From NCBI RefSeq assembly GCF_017639205.1, contig NZ_CP071139.1, positions 4,651,001 to 4,715,000 of the forward strand: a stretch of DNA of 64,000 nucleotides, written 5' to 3'. Numbering within the stretch: the first letter of the stretch is position 1; each line of letters opens with the position of its first letter. A program made the position numbers and the translations under genes. This document shows, piece by piece, positions 1 to 7,873 of this stretch. Under the pieces are notes generated by a model that saw only the letters and a list, made by a program, of their open reading frames with translations, did not search any database and had not been told where the DNA came from. The DNA is from Streptomyces nojiriensis. Lineage in GTDB: Bacteria > Actinomycetota > Actinomycetes > Streptomycetales > Streptomycetaceae.

Positions 1-292
1 CCACCGGGCCCGCCGGTTCCGCTCCTCCTGGTTCGCCCGCCTGGACCTCGTCATCGCGCTCGACGCCGGGCATCTGCGGGACCTGCGGGCACTCGCGCCC
101 ACTCCGCAGGACGCCGCCAAGGTGCGGCTGCTGCGGTCCTACGATCCGGCGGCCTCGGCCGCGGAGACCGACGTACCGGATCCTTACTACGGGCCGCTCG
201 ACGGGTTCGAGGAGTGCCTGGAGCTGGTCGAGGCCGCGAGCCCCGGCCTGCTGGACGCCGTACGCGCCGCCGTGAAGGAGCACACCGCGTGA
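1..292 (+). CDS. Low-molecular-weight protein tyrosine phosphatase, C-terminal part
   Basis: The reading frame is open from base 2 to the TGA at 290-292, about 96 residues, and its start lies before the window. The C-terminal sequence contains VPDPYYG, the conserved stretch of low-molecular-weight tyrosine phosphatases that carries the general-acid aspartate; the catalytic P-loop (CxxxxxRS) would be in the missing N-terminal part. The enzyme dephosphorylates phosphotyrosine proteins in the cytoplasm. The stop overlaps the GTG of the next gene (GTGA, 289-292), so the two are probably translated from one mRNA. Family assignment rests on this one motif and the surrounding helix pattern. Confidence 0.8.
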   Translation, partial: HRARRFRSSWFARLDLVIALDAGHLRDLRALAPTPQDAAKVRLLRSYDPAASAAETDVPDPYYGPLDGFEECLELVEAASPGLLDAVRAAVKEHTA

Positions 293-1446
293 ACGAATAC
301 GCCCCGCAGGAGACCGGAGCGGCCGCGCTCGGCGACGGCACCCGGGCCGTCCGGGCCGGACTGCCCGAAGCCGTCAAGAACGAACCGCCCCTGCCCGGAC
401 CGGTCTTCGCCGCCCACTTCCACCTCCCCGGCGACGTCGAAGGCCCGTACGCCTACGGGCGCGACACCAACCCCACCTGGACGCTGCTGGAACGGGCGAT
501 CGGGGAGCTGGAGGCCCCAGGCGAGGATGTGCACACGATCGTCTTCGCCTCCGGCATGGCGGCGGTCTCCGCCGTCCTCCTCTCCCAGGCGCACACCGGC
601 GACACCGTGGTCCTGCCCGACGACGGCTACCAGGCCCTGCCCCTGCTGCGCGAGCAGCTGGAGGCGTACGGGATCCACGTGCGCACCGCTCCGACCGGCG
701 GCGACGCCCAGCTCGCGGCCCTCGACGGGGCCCGGCTGCTGTGGATCGAGACCCCTTCCAACCCCGGGCTCGACGTGTGCGACGTACGCCGCCTCGTGGA
801 CGCGGCGCACGCCGGCCGGACCCTGGTCGCCGTCGACAACACCCTGGCCACCCCGCTCGGGCAGCGGCCCCTGGAGCTCGGGGCGGACTTCTCGGTGGCG
901 AGCGGCACCAAGGGCCTCACCGGCCACGGCGACGTACTCCTCGGGTACGTCGTCTGCCGCGATCCGGAGCTCGCCGCCCGCGTCCGGCGGTGGCGCAAGA
1001 TCGTCGGTGCGATCCCGGGGCCCATGGAGGCCTGGCTCGCGCACCGCTCCCTCGCCACGATCCAGCTGCGCGCCCACCGCCAGTGGGCCAATGCACTGGC
1101 CGTCGCCGAGGCGCTGACGCATCGGACGGACGTGCGCGGACTGCGCTACCCGGGGCTACCCACGGACCGCTCCCACAAGACGGCCGCCCGGCAGATGCGG
1201 GGCTTCGGGTCCGTGGTCTCCTTCACCCTGCCCGACCGCGCGCACGCGGAGCGGTTCATGACCGCCCTGAGCCTGGTCGAGGACGCCACGAGTTTCGGCG
1301 GGGTACGGTCCACCGCCGAGCGGCGCGGACGCTGGGGCGGCGACGCCGTCCCGGAGGGCTTCATCCGCTTCTCCGCCGGCGCCGAGGACACCGAGGACCT
1401 GGTCGCGGACGTGCTGCGCGCCCTCGACCACGCGGGCACCCCCTAG
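289..1446 (+). CDS. Cystathionine gamma-lyase-type PLP enzyme
   Basis: 385 residues from GTG 289, of the Cys/Met metabolism PLP-dependent family (cystathionine gamma-lyase/synthase, fold type I). Visible landmarks are the PLP-phosphate region (FASGMAAVSAV), the aspartate region VAVDNTLATP and the Schiff-base lysine K208 in SGTKGLTGHGD. Such enzymes cleave or form the C-gamma to S bond of cystathionine in transsulfuration. The start is chosen because it gives a 4-nt overlap with the upstream phosphatase gene; a longer in-frame extension to 214 would run inside that gene. Lyase rather than synthase cannot be settled by eye. The protein ends before a roughly 190-bp gap containing the next promoter. 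Confidence 0.85.
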   Translation: MNEYAPQETGAAALGDGTRAVRAGLPEAVKNEPPLPGPVFAAHFHLPGDVEGPYAYGRDTNPTWTLLERAIGELEAPGEDVHTIVFASGMAAVSAVLLSQAHTGDTVVLPDDGYQALPLLREQLEAYGIHVRTAPTGGDAQLAALDGARLLWIETPSNPGLDVCDVRRLVDAAHAGRTLVAVDNTLATPLGQRPLELGADFSVASGTKGLTGHGDVLLGYVVCRDPELAARVRRWRKIVGAIPGPMEAWLAHRSLATIQLRAHRQWANALAVAEALTHRTDVRGLRYPGLPTDRSHKTAARQMRGFGSVVSFTLPDRAHAERFMTALSLVEDATSFGGVRSTAERRGRWGGDAVPEGFIRFSAGAEDTEDLVADVLRALDHAGTP

Positions 1447-1593
1447 GCCTGAACCGGGGACGGCCGTCGCCGTGTGCAGCGGTCCGAGCCTCCCCCCTGG
1501 TGGCTCGGACCGCCCCGGGTTCCGCGCGCGAAGAACCACGCGACAAGGCTAATTGACTCTGCGTCAGTGTCCAATCACGGTAACGACAGGGAG

Positions 1594-1611
1594 CTATCTG
1601 CATATTTATAG
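1594..1611. promoter_or_regulatory. Candidate LysR-type operator
   Basis: CTAT and ATAG arms flank a 10-bp A/T-rich centre, 29 bp before the LysR gene start. LysR-family sites usually have the interrupted-dyad form T-N11-A, which this fits. It would be an autoregulatory site. The assignment is by position and shape only. Confidence 0.4.
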
Positions 1612-1639
1612 TTGAAGGCCCCCACCGAGAGGTGCAGCG

Positions 1640-2545
1640 ATGGACCTGACCCTGCTGCGCACCTTCGTCGCCGTCCACCGGGCCGGCTCGTTCACACGCG
1701 CGGCCACCTTGCTCGGACTGTCCCAGCCCGCCGTGACCTCGCAGATCCGCACCCTGGAGCGTCAGTTGGGGCGCCCGCTCTTCCACCGCCGGGCCCGTGG
1801 CGTCACCCCCACCGCCGTCGGCGACGAGCTGGCACACAAGGCCGCCCCGCACCTCGACGCCCTGCTGCGGATCACCGAGGCCGAGCGGGAGGCCGCCGGC
1901 GCGTTGCGCACCCTCCACGTCGCCGGGCCTCCCGAGTTCCTGTGCCTGCGCGTGCTGCCCGCCCTCGCCCTCCTGGTCGGCCAGGGCCACACCCTGCGCG
2001 CCGCCCCGCAGACCGACGCCGAGGCCACCCTCGACGGGCTCGCAGCCGGCCACCACGACCTCGTCGTCACCACCGCCCACCCCCGGGGCGGGCTCTTCAC
2101 CGCCACCGCGCTGTGCGACGAGGAGCACGTCCTGGTCGCCGCGCCCTACTGGGCCGCCCTCGTCGACAGGGACCGGCTGGGCGAGGAGGGTTCCGCCGCG
2201 CTGGACGGCATCCCGCTGGTCGAGGTCCACGAGAGCCTGCCGCTCGTCACCCGCTACTGGGCCGCCGTCTTCGACACGCTGCCCGACGCCAGGTCCCTGG
2301 CCGCCACCGTGGTCGTACCCGACCTGCGGGCCGTACTGGAGTGCGTCCGGGCCGGCGCCGGACTCGCCGTCCTGCCCCGCTACCTGTGCCAGGACGCCCT
2401 CGACAGCGGTCGGATCGTGGCGCTGGCGGAGCCTGCGGTGCCGCCGCTGCGCACCTGGTTCCTGGTCGTACGGACGGGGAGCCTGGCCCTCGCCCACCTC
2501 GCCCGGGCGCACGACCGACTGCTGGATGCCGCAGTGCACTGGTGA
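1640..2545 (+). CDS. LysR-family transcriptional regulator
   Basis: 301 residues. The first about 60 residues are a typical LysR winged helix (MDLTLLRTFVAVHRAGSFT, then AATLLGLSQPAVTSQIRTLE), followed by a linker helix and a periplasmic-binding-like effector domain from about residue 90. It binds DNA as a tetramer and responds to a small ligand that cannot be deduced here. ATG 1640 follows GAGAGG. LysR genes usually act on a divergent neighbour, but here the upstream gene runs the same way, so the target may be itself or a distant gene. Confidence 0.9.
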   Translation: MDLTLLRTFVAVHRAGSFTRAATLLGLSQPAVTSQIRTLERQLGRPLFHRRARGVTPTAVGDELAHKAAPHLDALLRITEAEREAAGALRTLHVAGPPEFLCLRVLPALALLVGQGHTLRAAPQTDAEATLDGLAAGHHDLVVTTAHPRGGLFTATALCDEEHVLVAAPYWAALVDRDRLGEEGSAALDGIPLVEVHESLPLVTRYWAAVFDTLPDARSLAATVVVPDLRAVLECVRAGAGLAVLPRYLCQDALDSGRIVALAEPAVPPLRTWFLVVRTGSLALAHLARAHDRLLDAAVHW

Positions 2546-2606
2546 GCCCGCCCTTTTCCGGCCCGTGGCGCGTTTCAGAAGCGGAGTGGCGGGCCACTCT
2601 TCTCCC

Positions 2607-3086
2607 ATGACCGAACGTCCCGTGGTCAAACGCACCGCCCGCGCGATCCTGCTCGACGGTGACGACCTGATCCTCATCAAACGCACCAGGCCCGGCGTCG
2701 ATCCGTACTGGCTCACCCCCGGCGGCGGAGTGGAGCCCTCGGACCCCACCGTCGTCGACGCCCTCCACCGGGAGGTCCACGAAGAACTCGGCGCGAAGAT
2801 CACCGATGTGGTGCCCTGCTTCGTCGACACCGTCGAGCACATCGCCGACAGAGGGGTGACCGGCGTGAAGGTGCAGCACTTCTTCGTCTGCCGCCTCGAA
2901 TCGATGGACCCGAACCTCCGGCACGGCCCCGAGGTCGACGAGCCCGAGGGCGAGTACGAGATCGTCCGCGTGCCCTTCAGCCGGGTGGGCATCGCCGCCG
3001 TCCACCTCGTCCCGCTGTCCCTGCGGCACTATCTCGACGGCAACATCGAGGGTGTCCGCGCCATGCACGCTCCCGACCTGGGCTGA
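2607..3086 (+). CDS. Nudix hydrolase
   Basis: 159 residues. A Nudix box lies at about residues 38-62, ending in REVHEELGA with the metal-binding REVxEE core. The spacing between the glycine-rich start of the box (GGGVEP) and the REV core is one residue longer than the usual pattern, and the canonical glutamate of GX5E appears as aspartate. These enzymes hydrolyse nucleoside diphosphate derivatives (X-NDP) with Mg2+; the substrate is unknown. ATG 2607 gives a start that leads directly into the first beta strand. It converges on the flavohemoprotein gene across a hairpin. Confidence 0.85.
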   Translation: MTERPVVKRTARAILLDGDDLILIKRTRPGVDPYWLTPGGGVEPSDPTVVDALHREVHEELGAKITDVVPCFVDTVEHIADRGVTGVKVQHFFVCRLESMDPNLRHGPEVDEPEGEYEIVRVPFSRVGIAAVHLVPLSLRHYLDGNIEGVRAMHAPDLG

Positions 3087-3087
3087 A

Positions 3088-3128
3088 GCCGGGCTGAGAC
3101 CGGCGGGCTGCCTCCGGTCTCAGCCGGC
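3088..3128. terminator. Bidirectional hairpin between Nudix and flavohemoprotein genes
   Basis: Arms of 12 bp (3092-3103 with 3114-3125) enclose a 10-nt loop, extended by three more pairs across a bulge. The right arm includes the stop codon of the leftward flavohemoprotein gene. No T-tract follows, as is common for Streptomyces terminators. Confidence 0.6.
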
Positions 3129-4307
3129 GATGCCGGCCAGCTCCTCCACGGCGTCGTGCCGGATCCGCTCGCAGGGGATGCCGATCCGCAGGAGCTCGTC
3201 CACTCCGTTGCGGATCATCGCGGGCGGGCCGGAGATGAACGCGTCGTACGAGCTCCACGGCCCGTGTTCACCCACCGCGTGCGGCAGCTGTCCGGCCAGC
3301 CCGTCGCCGACCACCGGGCGCACCGAAAGCCACGGGTGCGAGCGCTGGAGCCCCAGCAGCGTGTCCTTGTCGTAGAGGTCGCTGTCACTGCGGGCCCCGA
3401 AGAACACCTCCACCGGGCGCCGCTCGCCGTGTCCGGCCACGTCCTCGATCAGCGCCTTGATCGGAGCGATCCCGGTGCCCCCGCCCAGGCACAGCATCCC
3501 GTTGTCCGTGGTGTGGTCCACCACCATCGACCCGGCCGGCGGTCCCAGGCGCAGTACGTCTCCCGGGCGGGCGTGGCGCACCAGCGCGTTGGAGACCCAG
3601 CCCGCGGGGACGGCCTTGACGTGGAAGGACAGCAGCCCGTCGGCGCGCGGCGCCGAGGCGAAGGAGTAGTGCCGCCACACCCGCGGCCACCACGGGGTCT
3701 CCAGGCTCGCGTACTGGCCCGCGAGGAAGGGGTAGGGCTGGTCGGGGCGGACCGTCAGCACCGCGATGTCCGGGGTGCGCAGATCGTGGGAGACCACCTC
3801 GGCGTGCCACCACGGCGGGGCCTTCACCTCTTCCTCCGCCGCCGCGTCGATCATGATCTGGGAGATTCCGGTGTACGCCCGCACCCAGGCGGCCTGCGTC
3901 TCGGGCCCCCAGCTGTCCCGCGCGTACCGGGACAGTGCCCCGACGAGGGCCTCGCCGACCGCCGGGTAATGACCGGCCATCGTGCCGTACTTGCGGTGCC
4001 CGGCGCCCAGTCGGCGCAGGTAGGGAACGAGGACGGCGGGATTGTCGATGTGCTCGGCGGCGGTCAGCAGTGCCTTCAGCAGCCGGTCCCGCTGTACGTC
4101 CATGGCGGCGGGGAACATGCCGCGCACTTCCGGGTGCCCGGTGAACACCAGAGCGTAGAAGTACGAGGTCACCTTGTCGGCGACGGGGGCGATCTCCGCG
4201 AGGGTCCGGCGGATGAGTACGGCATCCGGTGAGGGCTCGATCGCACCGCCCTCGCCGGATATCCGGGCCGATTCGCGTCTGTCCGATCTGGTGGGCGGAG
4301 CGTCCAT
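3120..4307 (-). CDS. Flavohemoprotein (globin plus FAD/NAD reductase)
   Basis: 395 residues, the usual flavohemoglobin length. Residues about 20-150 are a globin domain (SYFYALVF with the distal tyrosine region; GHRKYG with the likely proximal histidine). Then comes a ferredoxin-reductase-type FAD domain (PFLAGQYASLE, and WRHYSFAS with the RxYS flavin motif) and a NAD-binding domain (GGGTGIAPI). Flavohemoproteins oxidise nitric oxide to nitrate using O2 and NAD(P)H. The start at 4307 is chosen because the domain begins shortly after it and GAGG lies upstream; an in-frame extension to 4463 has no globin-like sequence. An inverted repeat in its upstream gap may be its operator. Confidence 0.88.
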   Translation of the reverse strand: MDAPPTRSDRRESARISGEGGAIEPSPDAVLIRRTLAEIAPVADKVTSYFYALVFTGHPEVRGMFPAAMDVQRDRLLKALLTAAEHIDNPAVLVPYLRRLGAGHRKYGTMAGHYPAVGEALVGALSRYARDSWGPETQAAWVRAYTGISQIMIDAAAEEEVKAPPWWHAEVVSHDLRTPDIAVLTVRPDQPYPFLAGQYASLETPWWPRVWRHYSFASAPRADGLLSFHVKAVPAGWVSNALVRHARPGDVLRLGPPAGSMVVDHTTDNGMLCLGGGTGIAPIKALIEDVAGHGERRPVEVFFGARSDSDLYDKDTLLGLQRSHPWLSVRPVVGDGLAGQLPHAVGEHGPWSSYDAFISGPPAMIRNGVDELLRIGIPCERIRHDAVEELAGIAG

Positions 4308-4354
4308 GCGGTGCCTCGCTTCGAGCATCTCGGTCGGTCTGCACACGCCACGGC

Positions 4355-4383
4355 CTGTGAATCCGTGGTTCCGGGTTTCACAG
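4355..4383. promoter_or_regulatory. Inverted repeat upstream of flavohemoprotein gene
   Basis: CTGTGAA (4355-4361) and TTCACAG (4377-4383) face each other 48 bp upstream of the leftward start, with a smaller CCG/CGG pair inside. This is a plausible repressor site; NO- or redox-responsive regulators commonly control such genes, but I cannot assign one. Confidence 0.35.
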
Positions 4384-4449
4384 CGTGCCAGCCGACTCCG
4401 AGGCCTGCGGGGAAATGCAGAAATTCCGCGTTTCGAACCCACTTTCCTC

Positions 4450-5100
4450 CTAAGATGCGTCAACTCCCGGGCGCGTCAGCCCTACGAGCTGGTATGCCTC
4501 CCGAAGGTCCCGGCCCTCGTAGACATAGGTCGCACGTTCGGCGAGATAGGGCCTCGCATTCACCGCCACCGAGACCGGCACCGCCTCGAAGAGCATCGCG
4601 TCGGTCACCGAATCCCCGTACGCGACGCAGTCGGACCGGCTCACACCGAACTGCGCACAGAGCCGGTCCGCCACCCTCACCTTGCCCTCGGGTGTCAGGA
4701 TCCCGGATTCCTCCACGGGCCGGGTGAACGGCACCTCCGGGAAGACCGAGCCGTGCGCGGCATGCGCACCCCACTCCAGCAGCAGCTCCACGAAGAACGA
4801 CGGCGACAGGGAGATCACCGCGCAGTAGTCCCCGCGCTCCCTGATCTCCTGCCACACGTCCCGGATCCCCGCGAGCCAGGGAGCCCCGTCGAATGCGGCC
4901 CGGACATGCGCGGGCGTCAGATCGGCCCAGAGTGCGTGGGCGGCCACGGAGAACTGGTGCGGCCCCATCTTCTGCGCGCCGAAGGCTCGTTCCAGCTCGG
5001 CGATCTCGGCGCTCAGCCCGAGTTGGCGGGAAATTTCGACCGGCGCCGCCGAGCCGTACATCAGCGTTCCGTCGAGGTCGAAGAGGTGCAGGAGGGTCAT
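4450..5100 (-). CDS. HAD-superfamily phosphatase
   Basis: 216 residues. The N-terminus holds HAD motif I, HLFDLDGTL, with the nucleophile and acid aspartates; a conserved serine lies in ISLSPSF (motif II); motif IV is in CVAYGDSVTD with the metal-binding aspartates. A C1-type cap lies between. The layout resembles phosphoserine-phosphatase-like HAD enzymes. The start at 5100 is two residues before motif I; longer in-frame extensions translate through the parS repeats upstream and are not believable. Substrate unknown. It is divergent from the GNAT gene at 5255. Confidence 0.85.
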   Translation of the reverse strand: MTLLHLFDLDGTLMYGSAAPVEISRQLGLSAEIAELERAFGAQKMGPHQFSVAAHALWADLTPAHVRAAFDGAPWLAGIRDVWQEIRERGDYCAVISLSPSFFVELLLEWGAHAAHGSVFPEVPFTRPVEESGILTPEGKVRVADRLCAQFGVSRSDCVAYGDSVTDAMLFEAVPVSVAVNARPYLAERATYVYEGRDLREAYQLVGLTRPGVDAS

Positions 5101-5121
5101 GGCCAACGAGGCTAGTCGGTC

Positions 5122-5201
5122 TGTTTCACGTGAAACACCGTGTTTCACGTGAAACATCGACGGGTGTCCCGTGCCGGGGACCTGGTGTTTCACGTGAAAC
5201 A
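5122..5201. repeat. Cluster of three parS centromere sites
   Basis: Three identical 16-bp palindromes TGTTTCACGTGAAACA lie at 5122-5137, 5141-5156 and 5186-5201, spaced 19 and 45 bp centre to centre. This is the Streptomyces parS sequence bound by ParB for origin segregation; parB is at 36.9 kb. They fill the gap between the divergent HAD and GNAT genes, so ParB bound here may also cover both promoters. Confidence 0.95.
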
Positions 5202-5254
5202 TCCGACCGCAAACCCTCTGGACGGCTCCCAGTCCATGATCCAGTCTGGGCCAG

Positions 5255-6148
5255 GTGACACCACCACACCTCACCGATCTACCGATCCGGGCGCTGACCG
5301 TGGACGATCTCCGCCGCTGCGCCGACCTGTCCGAAGATCGCGGATGGCTCCGCGAGGACCACAAGTGGCGTCTGCTCCTCGCCGCCGGAAACGGCTACGG
5401 CGTCGATGCCCCGGATGGCCAGGGACTCGCGGCCGCCTGCGTCGTCACCCGCTACGGCGACACCCACGCCGGCCCGGAGCTCGCCGCCATCGGGATGGTC
5501 CTCGTGGCCGACCGGTTCGCCCGCCAGGGCCTGGGCCGCCGTCTGATGACCCATGTCTGCGACGACGTGCTCAAGGGCGTCCCCCTCACCCTGCACGCCA
5601 CTCCCTACGGGCGCCCCCTCTACGAGGAGCTGGGCTTCGAAACCACCGGCCGCACCGAGATGCTGACGGGCGCCTTCCGACACGAGGGCACCCCCCGCGC
5701 GTACGGCACCTCCCGGGTCCGGCCGGCGACCGCCGAGGACCTCCCCCGCATCCTGCGCCTGGACGCCGAGGTCTTCGGAACCGACCGCACGCACATGATC
5801 ACGCGGCTGCCTGCCTTCGCCGACCGGCTGGTCGTCGCCGAGGACCGCTCCGGAGACGGCGCACTCACCGGCTACGCCGCGGCCTGGCCAAACATGCACA
5901 CCCAGGTCATCGGCCCGCTGATCGCCCATGACACCGCGACCGCCCAGTCGCTGGTCACCGCGCTCGCACTCAGCACCGACCGGGCACTGCGCACCGACGT
6001 CGATGTCCGGCACGAGGAACTCCTCGCCTGGTTCAAGGACCGGGGCCTGGCCTCCGTGGCCTTCAACGCCGTCATGACCCGGGGCATCCCCGGCCTGCCC
6101 GGAGACTGGACCCGCCGGTGGGCGCCGCTCACCGTGGCCGCGGGCTGA
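5255..6148 (+). CDS. Tandem-GNAT N-acetyltransferase
   Basis: 297 residues from GTG 5255. The N-terminal half contains an acetyl-CoA-binding motif A of the form RQGLGRRL (about residues 90-97); the C-terminal half, from the VRPAT segment at about residue 151, reads as a second, more diverged GNAT fold without a clear Q/RxxGxG/A. Two-domain GNATs of this kind acetylate small molecules or peptides with acetyl-CoA. Substrate unknown. The stop is 14 bp before the next GNAT gene, so the pair is likely co-transcribed. Confidence 0.8.
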   Translation: MTPPHLTDLPIRALTVDDLRRCADLSEDRGWLREDHKWRLLLAAGNGYGVDAPDGQGLAAACVVTRYGDTHAGPELAAIGMVLVADRFARQGLGRRLMTHVCDDVLKGVPLTLHATPYGRPLYEELGFETTGRTEMLTGAFRHEGTPRAYGTSRVRPATAEDLPRILRLDAEVFGTDRTHMITRLPAFADRLVVAEDRSGDGALTGYAAAWPNMHTQVIGPLIAHDTATAQSLVTALALSTDRALRTDVDVRHEELLAWFKDRGLASVAFNAVMTRGIPGLPGDWTRRWAPLTVAAG

Positions 6149-6162
6149 GAGGAGAACGCACG

Positions 6163-6624
6163 ATGACCGACACCCCCGAGCTGACGATCCGGCCGGCCAC
6201 CGAGGCAGACGTGCCCGCCATCGTCGCCATGCTGGCCGACGACCCCCTCGGCGCCACCCGCGAGTCCCCGGACGACCTCACCCCGTACCTCGCAGCCTTG
6301 AAGCGCCTGACCGACGACCCGAACCAGCACCTGGTCGTAGCCGTCCGCGCCGACCGTGTCGTGGGCACCCTCCAACTGACGATCGTCCCGGGACTCTCCC
6401 GCAAGGGAGCCACCCGTTCCATCATCGAGGGCGTCCGGGTACACGCCGACGAACGCGGCGGTGGTCTGGGCACCCGGTTCATCGAATGGGCCGTCGAGAA
6501 GTCCCGTGCCGAGAACTGCGCGCTGGTGCAGCTGACTTCGGACGTGACCCGGACCGATGCCCACCGCTTCTACGAACGGCTCGGGTTCACCGCCTCGCAC
6601 GTCGGGTTCAAGCTCCAGCTCTGA
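6163..6624 (+). CDS. GNAT family N-acetyltransferase
   Basis: 153 residues. It starts with a typical GNAT opening (ELTIRPATEADVPAIV) and has motif A in the ERGGGLGTRF region at about residues 89-98, followed by the motif B tail with HRFYERLGF. ATG 6163 is preceded by GAGAGGAGAA, a strong ribosome-binding site. It lies 14 bp after the tandem GNAT gene. Substrate not predictable. Confidence 0.88.
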   Translation: MTDTPELTIRPATEADVPAIVAMLADDPLGATRESPDDLTPYLAALKRLTDDPNQHLVVAVRADRVVGTLQLTIVPGLSRKGATRSIIEGVRVHADERGGGLGTRFIEWAVEKSRAENCALVQLTSDVTRTDAHRFYERLGFTASHVGFKLQL

Positions 6625-6680
6625 CGATCGCTCCGGCAAGCCGGGCCGCCGTGTCGGCGGCCCGGCCTACGATCGGGAGG

Positions 6681-7850
6681 ATGAGCCTCCCTCTCGTCAC
6701 CACAGTCGAGCGACGCCACCGGCTCGGCCTGCGCCACCGCCTGGCTCCGTCGGCCCGCGCCGAGACCGTCGCGGAGGCGGCGGACTCCGTCGTCGCCCTG
6801 CACGCCACCGACGCCGCGACCGTCTTCCTCTCGGCCCGGGCCCGGCTCGCCGAAGGCGGCCCGGACGCGATCGAGCGGGCGCTCTACGAGGACGTAAGCC
6901 TCGTGCGCCTGCTCAGCATGCGCAACACCCTCTTCGCGGTCTCCGCCGAACTCGCCCCGCACGTCGACTCCTCCACCGCCCGCGCGATCGCCGCGAAGGA
7001 GCGCCGCAGCCTCCTCAAGCACCTCGACGAGGACGGACAGGGACTCGACGCCGCCTGGCTCGCCGGCGCGGAGGCCGCCGCGCTCGACGCCCTCGACGCC
7101 CGCGGCCCCTCCACCGGCAGCCAGCTGTCCGCAGCCGTACCCGCGCTGCGCCAGAAGATCACCATCAGCCGCGGCAAGAAGTACGAGACCGAGCAGGGGG
7201 TCGCCACCCGGGTCATCCGGCTGCTCGCCGCCGACGGCCGGATCCGCCGTGACCGACCGCGCGGCTCGTGGACCTCCAGCCAGTACCGCTGGGTCCACAC
7301 CGAGCCCTGGCCCGCCGTACCCGCCGCCGAGGCGCGCGCCGAGATCGCCCGCCGATGGCTGCACGCGTACGGTCCGGCCACCGAGGCCGACCTCAAGTGG
7401 TGGACCGGGTGGACCCTCACGGACGTCCGCAAGGCCCTCGCCGTCGTCGGCCCCGACCAGGTCCGCCTGGAGGACGGCAACACCGCCCTGGTCAGCCCCG
7501 GGGACACCGGGCCCGAACCGGAGCCGGAGCCTTGGGCGGCGCTGCTGCCCGGCCTCGACCCCACCGGCATGGGCTGGGCCGACCGCGGATTCCACCTCGA
7601 CCCCGCCCACAGGAGCGCCCTGTTCGACTACGCCGGCAACATCGGCCCCACCGTGTGGTGGAACGGCGAGATCGTCGGCGGCTGGGCGCAGCGTTCCGAC
7701 GGCGAGATCGTCTGGCGGCTGCTGGGCAGCCCCGGCCGAGCAGCCGAGCAGGCGATCACCGCCGAGGCCGCGCGGCTCGCCGCATGGGTGGGAGAGGCCC
7801 GGATCACCTCGCGCTTCCGTACTCCGCTGGAGCGCGAACTCGTCGCCTGA
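6681..7850 (+). CDS. Winged-helix (HTH_42 / AlkZ-YcaQ-like) protein
   Basis: 389 residues. The overall pattern (TVERRHRLGLRHRL opening, central RGKKYETEQG and WTGWTLTDVRKAL segments, late FDYAGNIGPTVWWNGEIVGGW) matches the HTH_42 family, whose studied members AlkZ and YcaQ are DNA glycosylases acting on bulky adducts or crosslinks. Those enzymes carry a catalytic Q-x-Q or Q-x-D; the segment I align with it here reads H41-A-T43-D44, so the activity may differ or be absent. ATG 6681 follows GGGAGG. It sits alone after the GNAT pair and converges on the serine hydrolase gene 23 bp away. Confidence 0.75.
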   Translation: MSLPLVTTVERRHRLGLRHRLAPSARAETVAEAADSVVALHATDAATVFLSARARLAEGGPDAIERALYEDVSLVRLLSMRNTLFAVSAELAPHVDSSTARAIAAKERRSLLKHLDEDGQGLDAAWLAGAEAAALDALDARGPSTGSQLSAAVPALRQKITISRGKKYETEQGVATRVIRLLAADGRIRRDRPRGSWTSSQYRWVHTEPWPAVPAAEARAEIARRWLHAYGPATEADLKWWTGWTLTDVRKALAVVGPDQVRLEDGNTALVSPGDTGPEPEPEPWAALLPGLDPTGMGWADRGFHLDPAHRSALFDYAGNIGPTVWWNGEIVGGWAQRSDGEIVWRLLGSPGRAAEQAITAEAARLAAWVGEARITSRFRTPLERELVA

Positions 7851-7873
7851 CCCGGCCCGCGCCGCCCGGACCG

